A stretch of 64,000 bases of DNA from Isoetes taiwanensis (GCA_021234155.1 JAJEKV010000146.1:994001-1058000); one strand, 5' to 3'. Counted from the first letter of the stretch, positions 45,297 through 57,480 are shown. The notes: generated from the sequence alone by a model not told the origin. Translations and numbers: made by a program.

Positions 45297-47400
45297 AGAG
45301 GTGCACCATTTTGTGCAATTCTAAGGTGTTCACATCAACACCCACGTCAGCACACCCACCTCAGCCAATCCCGCCAGATGCATCTTCAAGTCTGGCAACC
45401 TTCTTAACACTTCCCTACTCCGTACACAGGGAGGCCTTCTGGCTGTTTATCGGCTAAATGGTGCTTCATTTCCTCCTACCGTCTTATTCTGTCAAGCGAG
45501 ATGCCAGATGCGTCGATATTGGGTTTCAGCAAGTTAGATTTCGGAGACAGACACTTTCAAGTCGGTTGCCAAGTCAATTTTAGGAACCAGATACTTTGAT
45601 TTCGGGTTTTGCCGGCAGCAAAACATTCGTGCCAGAGCTAGGAAAATTTCTGCGTCTTTCTTTAGTTAGTAATGCAGCATACCTCTCCATAGAAATACTC
45701 ATCTCCCTTTTTAAAGTGTGTTGTTCATAGCCATTGTTCTTAGGCCATCAGGCAATGCTTCAGAAAGAATTCTCAAGGCATCATGCCGTAGAATAAGGAT
45801 CATCGGTAGTCCAATAAGTTTCCTCCATCTGGGAGCTAAGTGTCCATTCACTCCTTTTCTCTCCATTAGGATGCTCTTGCTACAATTTCTCTCTCTCTTA
45901 TTCAAGTACCTTGCACCTTTTATTTCTTTTGTGTCATCTTTGTTCCTCTGATCTTCTTACTGCTTTCAAAATTAACCTCAACATGAGTGTCATTTTCTTC
46001 TCTAAAGCATATTTCTTTTGCTTCCTATGTGGCTCTTAGGTTTTCCTTATGCTGGATCAACCTTGGCTTTCTGGCCGGCTGCTTTTCTCGTTCATAGATA
46101 GCTCTGTTCAGTTGTACTTGGATTGCTCTCCTGATTAGTATCTCTTTCTCTCTTTTCAACGCATAGAATGTTTTGAATGTAAAGTCTTTCACTTTTGCTT
46201 CTCAAGTTCAAGTTAGCATAGCATACCATTCTAGTCCTTTTCATGCTTTCTAATGGGCCATCAGTACGATCTTTCTTGCTCCTGTTGTGCATATTCAACA
46301 GAAGCTTTCAGTTCCAAGGACAAATGTTAGGCTGGAAGCGCAGAATTGAGACGATCTGTGGATATTGGTCAACATAGATATGATAGCAATTAACATACCA
46401 TTTCACAAAAGCCACCTAAATTGTCCAAGTTCTGACTATAAATAAAATATGATCATGTATTACCCGATGTCATTACGATCCTTACCTTGAGTAATTTATA
46501 TTCAACGGGAATAATGGCAGTTGGAACAAAATGTGTTGTAACTTCATTGGATGAACACATACATTGTTCATTGAAGCAATTTATACGTGGGATTTCAAAT
46601 ATATCGTTAACAAACTTTCTGCAAAAAACCTGAAAGTGGAAGAGTAACACGAGAAACTGGTACCTTCTGCTGTTGTTACTTAAATCTGCAAGTAACATAT
46701 GAAGGTTTGATTTGTGATTTGTAGTGCTATTTCCTGCAAAGATCAAACATTCAGATTTCGAGAAGGAATCTAAAGGAACTGCAAGGTAGAGTAAAAGCAA
46801 GGGGGAAAGTTAGTGTATGTATTTGTAAACGATTTTAACACGAGAGCGTTTTAAAACAAGACAACAGTGTTTGCTGTGGCGTTCGGAAATGGTATTGTAC
46901 TTCTGATATCCTTAAAGCTAAATCTACAATGGAAACATAGCAGTTTAAGCAAGATAAACGAAAGGCCATTCTAAACTGCAGACAAAGTAGAAATTTTATT
47001 TTGAAAAGTACAATGTTCCCACTAAACTAAACTTAAAGGCTCTCAACAAAGGTGCATGCAAGCAACTCATTCAAACTCTTTATCATTGCATATGAATCTA
47101 ATCATTTCTTTTACTTGCATTCAATTTGTAGAGGGCAGAGAGGTTCTTCTTGGTCTTTGGTCAAAGTTATGCTGGTGGGCACTAAAGAGGAAAGATGATG
47201 ATGAAGTCTATATTCTAAATCTTAGAGCTCTAAATTGAACTGTATTGCAAATAGTTAGGCTGGGATATTGCAAATAGTTAGGCTGGGATATCATGTGCTT
47301 TTTAGTGGTGTAGATATTTACTTCTTCCGCACTTTAATTTCATAAAAAGGTTGCTGCTAAGTCTGTTTGATTATGCATGTGTTATGGTTGCTCATTGCGC
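45297..47400. other. Gene-free stretch
   Basis: No recognisable coding region or RNA gene. ORFs such as 46453-46800 and 45718-45951 look like chance frames. A 22-bp phrase 'attgcaaatagttaggctgg' is repeated in tandem at about 47243-47290. Confidence 0.4.
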
Positions 47401-47402
47401 CA

Positions 47403-47470
47403 TAAATAAATAGATAAATAAATAGATAGATGGATGGTTGTTTTAACGTCATGCCTACAGCATCCAACTG
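47403..47470 (-). mobile_element. LINE 3'-end relic with (TATC/TATT)n tail
   Basis: On the minus strand 'ggcatgacgttaaaac' is followed by 'catccatctatctatttatt'. That is the same kind of ending (GTTAAAA then a TATC-type repeat) as at 59610-59640. Only the last few tens of bases are recognisable. Confidence 0.4.
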
Positions 47471-48760
47471 GACATGTGACCACACACCACACTACATTGA
47501 AGCATTGATTGTTCCTCGAATACTAAATTCTAGAGTTTTGAACAGTGAATGCTTTTGAAAGGATTGTTCAACATGTAGCATACTCAGATGCATCAAGACA
47601 ACCAAGTTTCTCTGGTACTTTCATGTGGGGAACATGGGAAAAGTAGACAAGGTGGATCTTTTTGCGTGTACTTTATGTGGCAGATGCTTATTACTTACCC
47701 ATTATAACCCATGCACCACTTTGTAGTATATCCCAGCAAGTATGATCAGCAAGACACGGAGACAAAGATCAACTTGTGCATTAAACTTTTAGAATTTGAC
47801 ACTGAAACAAACCTATGGCGTGGTTCCAATGGATGGTGTTATAGTCAATATACTGGAAATTAGCATCAAGGAACTTGTTTTAGGAATTCTTTCCACTGCA
47901 TTGCATTTGGATCCTTGCAAGGGCCTTTGAAAAATGTGTATATATAAAATGTTATTTTAGCATTGGATATTATAAGCATGATGGGTCTCACAAGTTTTGT
48001 TAGAGCCTTTAGCAAAGGGATAACAAATAGTGAAGGTGATATGGTCAATGGGGTATGGGATAAAGCCTGGAAAGGTTGGGGCCCATTGGATAACGATTTT
48101 CTTGTAGGATTCGCTCTTTTGGTGCGTTGGTTATCACTAGACGTGCTAGTGCGTAACAGAAGCCCCCGCAATTTTGAGAAGGGCAATTAGTTGAAGCAAG
48201 GTATAGAACAGGGAAAATAACTGGCTAACAGACTGGGTCTCTACCCCCCTTTCCAATACACAAGAGGTGTGTGCAGGATGTAATACAAGATCATCCAATG
48301 AATCCAAATAGAGAAACATAGATCTAATCTATCTACTCTAATCAGACATGATTAGGATTCTTTAGTCAGTTTGGATACTAGATGGGTTTTTTGGGTTCTA
48401 GAGGTCGTCTAGGGTCAAGAACAGACACAAATCCGGTTGGTTAATAGTTGAAAAGCATGCAATGGAGGTCACAATGGACAGTTACCGAATCCTCGGCTGG
48501 CTCCTACAAGCTGGAATGCATCCATGTTGCTGTAAAAGTCAAATCAAAATAAAACGCCTCGAGATTCGAGCTTGGCGACATTGCTGCATTTTATTGTATG
48601 AAGATTTGCTAGTTTATGAAAGATACTAGAAAATTGCACACCGTTGGTGGGCTTTCTATGTGATTGTATATGAAGATTCGGGGACTAATGTGTTGTCAAT
48701 GAGTAAATGATGTTAAATTGAGTTTTTAATATATGGTAAGATGTGGTTATGTCCTCTGAT
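47471..48760. other. Gene-free stretch
   Basis: No known domain. A 75-codon plus-strand ORF at 47963-48190 ('VWDKAWKGWGPLDNDFLVG') looks protein-like but is not recognised. Confidence 0.35.
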
Positions 48761-48774
48761 TTGGCAAACCTAGT

Positions 48775-49527
48775 TTGAGTAGTGCCTTCATCTGTTTTGT
48801 TGTTGCAAAAGTCCTCCTTGTGGCAATGATGTTAGCGGAGACATGCCTATTTCCACTGGAGATTGAGGCATTATTCCAAGCCATTAACTTTGTGAACAGA
48901 GTGAGAGAGCAAACATTTGATCATGTATCTCATCAAGCATTGTTGTCTTCAGAACAATCTGGTTGGATGAAGGAACTCCTCACTTGGGCAAATAGGTGGG
49001 GAATTTCAGATCTAAATTGGCCAAAAGACAAGACTGAAGCACGAGAATTGTTAGAAAAGCAAGTAGCGGCCCTTCTATGGGCAAAACCTGGGAAAAGAAT
49101 GCTCCAATATAAAACACAGGTGAATCATATGACAGAATATAGAAGTCAACAATACTTAAATTCTGATATTCCAAAGTGGCAGATGAAAACCATTGCTCGT
49201 TATAGATTGAGTTCACATCGTTTAGCCATAGAGACGGGCCGTTGATTTCATATTCCAGAGACAGATCGGGTGTGCAAGGTTTGTGCGAGAAACTCCATAG
49301 AAGATGAACAACACGTTTTCATAGAGTGGATATAAGAGACAGATATAGTATCTAGCATCCGGATTTCTTCTCATTGTTAGAACAGCCACCTCTCTGGGTT
49401 CATACATGAGTGCGGTGGATGCCCACCACTCTCTGCTACTAAAGTTGTAAATGTTAGTTCACAAGCTCTTTGGCCTCTCAAGGCCATTAATGAGCTAGAC
49501 AATTAAATTAAATTAAATAAATTTTAG
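48775..49527 (+). mobile_element. 5'-truncated LINE: ORF2 C-terminus with (AATTA)n tail
   Basis: The 156-codon frame 48775-49245 followed by 'RVCKVCARNSIEDEQHVFIE' (about 49270-49325) ends in the same type of C-terminal knuckle (C-x2-C...H) as the other LINEs here; the last Cys is replaced by Trp. Stops follow. The 3' UTR ends in 'aattaaattaaattaaat' (49502-49520). Sequence outside the knuckle differs from the 28-kb LINE, so this is a different subfamily. Confidence 0.7.
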
Positions 49528-51767
49528 TTCTAATTTGATTGTTAATTTACTGAAAAGAAGTATGGTTTGTATGGAATCCTTTAAGTATACACTTGGTAAC
49601 AATGGTATCCTTGGATGTTAACGATGCTAACATACAATTGCAAACATGTTATATTCTGGCAGGCTATTGTTTGCGGTATATCATCATCAGATCTAAGCAT
49701 GCTAATGGTTCATATTTTTGCTCATGTAGCTGGCTGGAATGTGGCCTATTACAGAAGGTTGAAAATCATATAACAAAAGGTCAACGTGTTTACTGTCAAA
49801 TGAATACAAAGATAATTAAGTTGGCCTTCAATGGAGCTTGCGAAAGAGGCATACAATGTCTTCGAAAACTTGCCAAGCATGAATATAATCATGGGGGCCA
49901 ATGTTTAAGCAACACAGTCTAAAATCCATCGTCTGATCCATTGGAAGCAGGAGGGCTAGAAAGGCGGCAGCGGCGGCCGCCATAGTTGACCAGTCAAAGC
50001 TTTGCCAAGAGCGATCTTTTGTGAGACGGATTAGGGGCTGGAGGATTAGTGTGCTGTAGAGGTTGGGCTTCAAGGATATCTTCTACTGTGATTGCACACG
50101 GAGGGCTACCATTAGTCTGGCCACAATTTTCAACCTTCACAAGAATTCGTTCTGTGGCTTTCTACTTCTGGTTAGACCAGTAAGTATTTTTTCTATTCCA
50201 TCCTGTATCTTGCCTCTCATTACATTCCTGGCTTTTGTTTTCTATCATGCTCCTCCGGTTTACCCCTTTCGGTTTACCCCTTTCGATTTAATGTTTCATA
50301 TCTTGCAAACCCATCCTTTTTTTTCCCTGTTCTTCTCATCTTTTCTATACTTCTTATTTCTTTGTTTATGTATGTTGTTCCTCGGACTCAACTCTCTGCT
50401 GTGCCCTTCCATTGTCCCTTTCTTTTGTTTCCATTCACTCTCTTATGGCCACATAACTAAGGGGCTTCTGTGTTGCTGGCTCTAGACTATTTGTAGCCCT
50501 CATTACCTGGTCCGTCAATGCTCATTCTAAGGTATCTAGTTTGTCACCTATTTCTGTTCCACGGAGGTGATTAACTTCTATAGATACATTGTCCTATGTT
50601 TATAATCAAGATGGGCTTCTGTGGTTGAAGGGAAGGATATTCAGGAAAGAATGGCGATTACTATTTATAGTACTCTATGGAGCAAGAAGATGGTGTGGAT
50701 TAATCCTTAGTACATTGAGGCAGATATATCTTCAGGTGGGGAGCTTTATGGTTCTGTCTACAGTGGAAGTAGGTACTTCCCTTGTAGTAATGTTTCATGG
50801 AAGAAGAAAATCGTAGTTCCCTTCAAAGTACTGGTTCATTCACTTCAACCAATTTGCTTGCTCTTCATTGATTACAGATGTGAGAAGTTTATCTCAAAAT
50901 GCACTAAATCAGGTTGGCTCCAGAGATGGCTGTGATGTTGCTGCAAAGTTGACTCTTACGTTGGTCTCTTAAAATTGGTGCTGCTCTTAACTTTAGTAGG
51001 AATGGTAGCTTGAAGGATTTAAGTTTGGTCTTGATTCCCCATCCCATTTGGGGGCTTGATTTGTTGTAGGATCCAGAGTTCAATCATGTTGAAACCACGG
51101 GCCCCAAAGGTGGGAGATTTTGGATAAGCTCTACACTTGACAACATGCAAGAGGCAAGACTTGCAGTAGTCAGATGGACAAGGGCTTGATGTTGGTGTTT
51201 GGGTCTAGAGGTAGTCATGTTACATGTTATGCATTGCAAGGTCTGATAGCCCCAAGGTTTTTTAAAAAGTGGGACCTCCAACCTCGCACATTTGGAAACA
51301 AGATCTTAAAATGACAAAATCTATGGTCTAGTAGATTGATGCTTTTGGAAGATGAGCGTCATCGGACTTTTGCACCGGAATCTAGCAGTGGATTATTGCT
51401 TCTCCATGGTTGCATTGTGGTTTGAATGACATTCAAGGCATGTGCTTGACGCTTTCTATCTTAGGCCAATATTTTTTGAAGGCAATTACATGAGTGCTAT
51501 GAGAAGTAGTAGTCTGCCTCCTATAGTACCATCATGCAGGAGAAGATATTGAGGAAGCTGTTGCTAGTACCTACCTTGTAGTGAAGAGGGCAGCTAACTC
51601 TTATAACATCTTTCATGAAGGGAAGATGTTGAGAAGGCTATTGCATCGAATTTACTTCTTGTAAATGTCATTAAAGTCTGAACAGTTAAGCATGGGAAGT
51701 GCTTTCTTGTTATGGGCATGACTGTATGTAAATTTTTTCATCAATAGAAAATAGAGACTCTTAGCTT

Positions 51768-51768
<1 letters not shown>
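49528..51768. other. Gene-free stretch ending in a poly(A)-tailed retroposon
   Basis: No recognisable protein domain. The right end 'catcaatagaaaatagagac...cttc' directly before a 33-base A run looks like the 3' UTR of a retroposed transcript. Its 5' end cannot be placed. 50200-50480 is strongly pyrimidine-rich on the plus strand. Confidence 0.4.

Positions 51769-51801
<33 letters not shown>
51769..51801 (+). repeat. Poly(A) tract, 33 A
   Basis: Uninterrupted A run following transcript-like sequence; most simply the tail of a LINE, SINE or processed copy on the plus strand. Its unbroken state suggests a young insertion. Confidence 0.7.
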
Positions 51802-51803
<2 letters not shown>

Positions 51804-52492
51804 CCACCGTCTTACAAATTTGGCCTTCGTAATGCAATCTATTAGCGGGCAAAAAATGTTGAAAGGTAACACACTAAATTCTTGAACCATGGTCTTGTGA
51901 TAATGATAGAACATTGAGGAAATCAAAGAGAATGAAGTAACATGCTTATTGATGTAATGTGTTTATTTAAATTACTGCTAATGAAGGTTGAAAGGGGGAT
52001 TAGATCATCTATCTAAGATATAGATTCTACAAAGTTCGATCAACGTGATTTTGTAGACTTGTTCAAGTGTGCCAAGCGTTAGCAATATGTCCAACACATA
52101 TTACAATATCTCCAACACATGTTGCATCGTAGATGGCAGGGATATAGCAATTATCACAAAGTTTGGTGCAAAAGGTGAATGCTAAATCCATGTATGATTG
52201 CAATGAAATTGAGATGAAACAAATTCAGAACATACTATATGCATGAAGACACTCATTTCACTTAAATAGCTAACACATGAATGTATTGATAATTTGATGC
52301 CGCTTAGAAAAAGAGGCAAGAGTTTGTCCAAGGAACATGCTTATTTGTTTGCAGAAGGAGAATTAAAAGCTTTATCATTTGTTTTTTCCTTCCTTAAACT
52401 TTATAGTACTTGCATCACGAACAACGCGAAGTACCAAGTTCATAAAGCAAACATCCGACAACTTGATGTCACAACTTGTTACAACATCACGG
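51802..52492. other. Gene-free stretch
   Basis: AT-rich, no recognisable feature. Confidence 0.4.
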
Positions 52493-53085
52493 CTATCAAA
52501 CTAGGCTCTGGTAAGCAGGGATATGGAAATAAGACGTCTTGTACTGCAGCTATAGACACTGTAGGAAATAAGATGTCCAGTTATATACATTGCTTAATAT
52601 CTGAATACATGCACACGGTTGTATCTTCTAAGATGCGAAACCACAAAACTTATTTGCAGATTTCAACGCGGAAAATGTCGATATCTTTAAACTGCAAGTT
52701 CAGAATGATAAAAATAGCAACTAGATTTTGAACATAGAAAATTGTGGCAGCAATCCTAATTCCAATGGCATGACAGATGTTTCTATTTCAATTTCTGGTG
52801 ATATATAAACGTTGAATAATTGCACGCACCCTTGCTTGCCTTATGAATTTGGCATCCATGAGAACACATTAGTAATTTATATGTCCCTTCATTCAAAGTT
52901 TCGAAAAGGTAAGAAAATAAGAATACCTGGTTATCAAACTGGGCTCTGATAAGCAGTGATATGGAAATAGAGCTCTTGTAGTCTAGGTATACGCACTGCA
53001 GGAAGTAAGACGTCCAGATATATACATTGGTTAATATTTGAAGACATGGACACACTTGTATTTTCTAAGACGCAAAAGCAGCATG
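52493..53085. repeat. Direct repeat, about 150 bp, two diverged copies
   Basis: 52493-52650 and 52930-53085 share 'tatcaaact.ggctctg', 'aagcag.gatatggaaata', 'gtccag.tatatacattg' and 'tattttctaaga.gc'-type text. A further piece, 'cttaattccaatggca' with 'agtaatttacatgtcc', recurs at 54863-54925 and matches 52755-52890. No coding potential. Confidence 0.6.
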
Positions 53086-53390
53086 TGGTGAACATGAAAG
53101 TGAAAACCAATAAAGCATCTGTTTACAATATAAGACACTTAAAGTCTGACTCAAATTTTCATGAATTTAAACAACATAGGATATCGTGGCATGAATTTAA
53201 TGAATTTTTACGAATTTAAGCAACATAGGATAATGAATATGTAGCATAATAACAGGGGGTTTTCTTTGTGTTTTTGTACGCTTTTCACTAAGGTTTTCCT
53301 ATGATTTCGTGATGTATTCAAATGGATGTACTAATGCGTACATCTAGAGTGCACCATTTCTGAGCCATTGATTTTAGCCTTTTTTTTTCA

Positions 53391-53504
53391 ATGGTCAACA
53401 ACCAATGGCTCACAACAAAAACCCTTTTTTTGTGCGTGTGGTGCATAATGGTCAACAACCAATGGCTCACAACAAAAGCCCTCTTTTTGTGTGTGTGGTG
53501 CATA
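53391..53504. repeat. 57-bp tandem duplication
   Basis: Two 57-bp units, 53391-53447 and 53448-53504, each starting 'atggtcaacaaccaatggct' and ending 'gtgtggtgcata', with three to four differences. Confidence 0.85.
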
Positions 53505-53505
53505 A

Positions 53506-53940
53506 TGGGCACATGAAGGGCTTGAAGGGCGCATGAAGGGCTTGAAGGGTGCATGTAGTGCAGTTTCCCCGCCGTGGCAACACATTTCTTATCATAACTT
53601 TTGATCCAGAGCTCTGTTTCAGATGATTTTTATTGCGTTGGAAAGCTCTCTCCGAGATCTTTTTGATAGTGTATGATATGGATATGTTTGGTCAAGTTAT
53701 CTATGCTACAACAGCAATTTTTCGGCCGGGTTGGGCACATGAAGGGCTTGAAGGGCGCATGTAGTGCGGTTTCCCGCCCGGCAACACATTTCTTATTATA
53801 ACTTTTGATCACGAGCTCGTTTTCAGATAATTTTTTATTGCGTTGGAAAGCTCTCTCTGAGATCTGTTTGATAGTGTATGATATGGATATGTTTGGTTAA
53901 GTTATCTATGCTAAAACAGCAATTTTTCAGCCGGGTTTGG
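53506..53940. repeat. About 226-bp tandem duplication
   Basis: Units at 53506-53731 and 53732-53940 both begin 'gggcacatgaagggcttgaa' and run through 'cgttggaaagctctctc', 'gtgtatgatatggatatgtt' and 'acagcaatttttc'. Inside the first unit 'atgaagggcttgaagggcgc' is itself repeated. Confidence 0.85.
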
Positions 53941-55417
53941 TAGGCTTTCACATCCTACCAGCTGATTAATACAGGATTGCGCTTATTGGATATTGTTTTA
54001 TGGCTCATTCGAATGAAGCTTGCAAAAATTACCATGCATTTTTAGATTTTGAGGCAGTTATTAAGCAAATTCCAAGGCTTCTAGATCCTTGTGCTAACAA
54101 GCGAGAAAAAGTTTCCCACTTTGGTTTCTCACCACAAGAATCCATGGAGGCCAAAGGTCTTTGTTAAATTCCAGTTGAAAAATGTTTGTGTATGGGTGTT
54201 GCAAACTTTATGACTTTCAGAATAATGGGATCAATCTGCTCTATCTTTATGGTAAGTTTTACTTATGTTCTATTTGTTTTATTGTGATGAAATTCAAAAG
54301 CTACAGGTGATGAAAGCCTCAAATCGCCTCAAATGAATTCTAGTTTTTTTCTGGTTTGAATTCTAAAATTTTTGTCACACGGGGGAGGATGACGTTCCTA
54401 AGGCCCCGAAGGGGCCAATATTTTTTTTTTTGCAACACAAACCATTAACATCCAACATATAAAAATTAAATCCTCCAACACATAACAACCAACACATAAC
54501 AACCATTGACATTAACAACCAACACTAACTACCATTGACATTAATTAACACAACCATTGGATCCAACACATTTAAATTAAAATCCCCCTTAAACCCCCTT
54601 TGGTTTGGGTGCATATTCACACGGGGGGTGACTCCGGGCAACGAGAGCTGTTGGATAGGCATATTCACCCCTTATTCCTTAATCTACACCGTACGTAAAG
54701 TTCCTCGTTTGTGGGGTATGCAAGTACAAAATTTGCTATACTATATAACAAGATTCGCAAAATACTATAAGATTTCAAGCGGAATACTATATGGTGTTGA
54801 TTTCGTACGTGCAAAATACAATTATGAGGGCTCTCGCTGAATATAGGATATCGTGGCCAGCAATCTTAATTCCAATGGCACGATAGCAGATCCAGATCAT
54901 CCTTAGTAATTTACATGTCCTTTTATTCAAAGTTGCCAAAAGTTATGAAAATAAGCAGCCACATTCAAGGATTTCATTGAGAGAAGTTATAATGTAAATT
55001 GAAAGCGAAGAAGCGGACATATCCGCGATGGATTTGCAGATACTGAGCAGAACCCATAACCTTTAATGTTTACAGGAAAATGTGGATAACATCTAATGTG
55101 GAAAATGTGGATAATGTCTCTTTGGCCAGTATGATAAAGTCTGCAGGATTGAGAATGGAAAGCATTGCACAGATTGCTACAGGGACTGTTTCCTTGCTGA
55201 AAAAGCATGAAGAAATCATTACAGAAAAAGAAAGTTTGTCTTGAGCTACATTGAGATTTTTGTTGTTTGCTGGAATTCTACTATATTTTACACCATAGCA
55301 TTGAGTCATGATTTTTATAAAACTTCCTTATTGTTGTCCAGTCCTGTAACATAGAGATTTTGCAGGGCAGGCACCTTCAAGATTAATCAGAGGAATAGAA
55401 TAGACATCGCAATGCAC
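53941..55417. other. Gene-free stretch; includes hairpin plus T-run at 54402-54433
   Basis: No recognisable gene. GGCCCC-GAA-GGGGCC (54402-54416) is a perfect 6-bp stem with a 3-base loop followed closely by a T run of about 13. Several phrases 'aacacataacaacca' repeat near 54478-54500. Confidence 0.45.
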
Positions 55418-55838
55418 CCGTGGTAACTTTTTTGACACCTCTAGCTTCAAATTTCGAATAACTAAAGGATCGATAGGCCATGCTTTCACAGTTTGTATCG
55501 TACTGAAGATCAAAATCAAATGAGCTTTTACGTTCCACACGAGATTTCTGTTCTCGTTGAGCTCATCTTAGGTCACCTGTGTTATCTTTTAACATATGTG
55601 CCGCCCCAGCCAAACTCCCCACCTGACAATGTCTTCCGCCTGGATCGGACCGCATAGCGGACCTTCAGACTAGAAGCAGGGGCCAGTCCCTGCCTCCACC
55701 TCACAGAATAAGTAAAATAACATTAAAAGTAGTGGTATTTCACTTGCACCGAGGCTCCCACTTATCCTATACCTCTCAAATCATTTCACAAAGCCGGACT
55801 AGAGTTAAGCTCAACAGGATCTTCTTTCCTCGCTGATT

Positions 55839-55886
<48 letters not shown>

Positions 55887-55895
55887 AACAGTGGG
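55418..55895 (-). rRNA. 25S rRNA fragment (3' half), degenerate
   Basis: The minus strand matches the conserved 3' half of plant 25S rRNA. On the plus strand, 'cacacgagatttctgttctc', 'gctcatcttagg', 'ccgccccagccaaactcccc', 'gtagtggtatttcacttgc' and 'gctgtggtttcgct' are reverse complements of known 25S text. Homology stops at 'aacagtggg' (55895), where mitochondrial-like sequence begins. Many transitions show it is not a working gene. Confidence 0.88.
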
Positions 55896-56625
55896 TGGTT
55901 TCACTTCTGAAAAGCATGGCATGCAAAGAGATACAATACATAGCGATAGGTGCGTTCGGGCCTGTCAGAGGAGCCCCGTTGAATGCAGATGGGTTTCAGA
56001 CCTTTGATTATGCCATGCCAGGTTCTGTCTTGCTTCATCACATCTCTCTCCCTCGAGCCTATAGTTGAATTGGGTAAAACGCGCCGCCCACAACGGTGAT
56101 ATTGTAGGTTCGAGTCCTACTAAGCCCAACCCAAATCATCACCTGTTTCGTGTTCATCCCATGGTTGCGGCGAAAAGAATTGAACAACACTATTAACAAA
56201 ACAACCAGGTTGACGGACGACCAAGAGGTGATGACAGGTATCAGGACAGGAAGAACGGGGTTAGCTAAAGGAACGAACGTTGTAGGCACCACCACTGACT
56301 GCGCTGGACTGGCATCTGGGAAGGTGGAATAGGACAAGGCTCTCTAACCGACTAAACTATTCCGACCACTCACCGCACCGATTCCACCCCACCATCTGAC
56401 AAGCAAGCGAACAGATAAGCATAAGTAAGGTTTAATTAATTAATTCGTGTGCTGCTTTTTGGTTGAAGACAAGAAGGCTTCTAATTCGCCAGGAATAGGC
56501 ATAATAGCGGAATGAAAGAGGGGGCCTACCAAAGCTATTTATCCAATAGTTACATATGATGCCTCCACAGGTTGACATCCAATCCAACCCGAAGGTGAAT
56601 GATCTATAGAAAACAACCAAAACAA
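55896..56625. other. Probable mitochondrial DNA insert (NUMT) inside 25S
   Basis: About 730 bp has replaced a short 25S segment. It contains a sequence matching plant mitochondrial trnI-CAU (56055-56128). The remaining text has the even base composition of plant mitochondrial intergenic DNA, but I recognise no other gene in it. Origin for the whole block is inferred from the tRNA. Confidence 0.6.
56055..56128 (+). tRNA. trnI-CAU: Mitochondrial-type tRNA-Ile(CAU) relic, anticodon changed
   Basis: From 'gagcctatagttgaattggg' to 'taagccca' the sequence follows plant mitochondrial trnI-CAU: acceptor 3' strand TAAGCCC, T arm 'gtaggttcgagtcctac', anticodon stem CCG.../CGG. The anticodon position reads CAC instead of CAT, and two acceptor pairs are mismatched, so it is a dead nuclear copy. 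Match is from memory of the family. Confidence 0.65.
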
Positions 56626-56801
56626 TCGCCATTTATCCGCGCTTGGTTGAATTTCTTCACTTTGACATTCAGAGCACTAAGCAAAAATCACATTGCATCA
56701 ACATCCGCCCGCAGGAACCATCGTAATGCTTTGTTTTAATTAAACAGTCAGATTCCCCTCATCTATTCCAGTTCTGAGATGACTGTTCGCCACCTAGGGA
56801 G
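56626..56801 (-). rRNA. 25S rRNA fragment (central), degenerate
   Basis: Plus strand 'cgcttggttgaatttcttca', 'ttgacattcagagcac' and 'tgctttgttttaattaaaca' are reverse complements of conserved 25S text upstream of the NUMT junction. The left end is at 'cgcc', just before where GGGAGTAACTATGACTC would normally follow on the rRNA strand. Confidence 0.88.
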
Positions 56802-57091
56802 AGCACGCATGTTAGACTCCTTGGTCCATGTTTCAAGACGGTTCGAATGGAAAGCCCAACGTCCAGACCGCACAGGTGCATGGTAGCCTGCCAATGTGGC
56901 ATACGCCCCAGGCCCAAGCCCTGCCTACGGCGTCGGCGGCTCACATGGTTCCTCTTTATCCCACAGACGGAGCCAATGTAGGCCGGCACCCCGAGTTGAC
57001 CGGGCAGACCAGCCGAGGCCATTCCGCACCCAACCGGAGCGCATCAGCAACCTCTATTCGCTTCCCTCCCAGCAATTTCAAGCACTTTTTA

Positions 57092-57127
<36 letters not shown>

Positions 57128-57480
57128 AATACTTGTTCGCTATCGGTCTCTTGCCAATATTTAGCCTTGGATGGAATTTACCACCTAATTAAGGCTGCAT
57201 TCCCAAACATCCTGACTCGTGGAGAGCGCCTCGTGGAGCAATAGGGTCTGGGCCTGACAGGGCTCTCATCCTCTCAGGCGTCCACTTCCAGGGAACCTCG
57301 ACCCAGTCCGCCGCAGAGGACGCTTCTACAGACTACAATTCGCAATGCAAAACGCCACAATTCCCAATCTGGACACCTTCCAGTTCGCTCGCCGTTACTA
57401 GGGAAAGCCCTCTTGGCTTCTTTTGCTCCGCTTAATGATATGCCTAAACTCAGCGGGTAGAGTTGCCTGATCTGAGGTCT
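56802..57480 (-). rRNA. 25S rRNA 5' end, degenerate
   Basis: From the 25S start ('ctgatctgaggtct' on plus, 57468-57481) through 'gcttaatgatatgcctaaac', 'ttcaagcactttttaactct' and 'agactccttggtccatgttt'. At about 56801 it jumps to sequence roughly 1.6 kb further along 25S, so the middle of the gene is deleted. ORFs here (for example 56828-57244) are not genes. Confidence 0.9.

Noticed and set aside
51652-51926. Minus-strand ORFs with Phe runs
   Set aside because: Produced by the 33-base A tract read as TTT codons.
53391-53940. CRISPR-like array
   Set aside because: Only two units each, no regular spacers, and a plant nuclear context.
56300-56400. Second tRNA in the mitochondrial-like insert ('ctctctaaccgactaaacta')
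   Set aside because: A D-arm-like string on the minus strand, but no matching T arm or acceptor pairing could be found.
56828-57244. 138-codon plus-strand ORF and overlapping 98-codon ORF
   Set aside because: Antisense to the 5' end of 25S rRNA.
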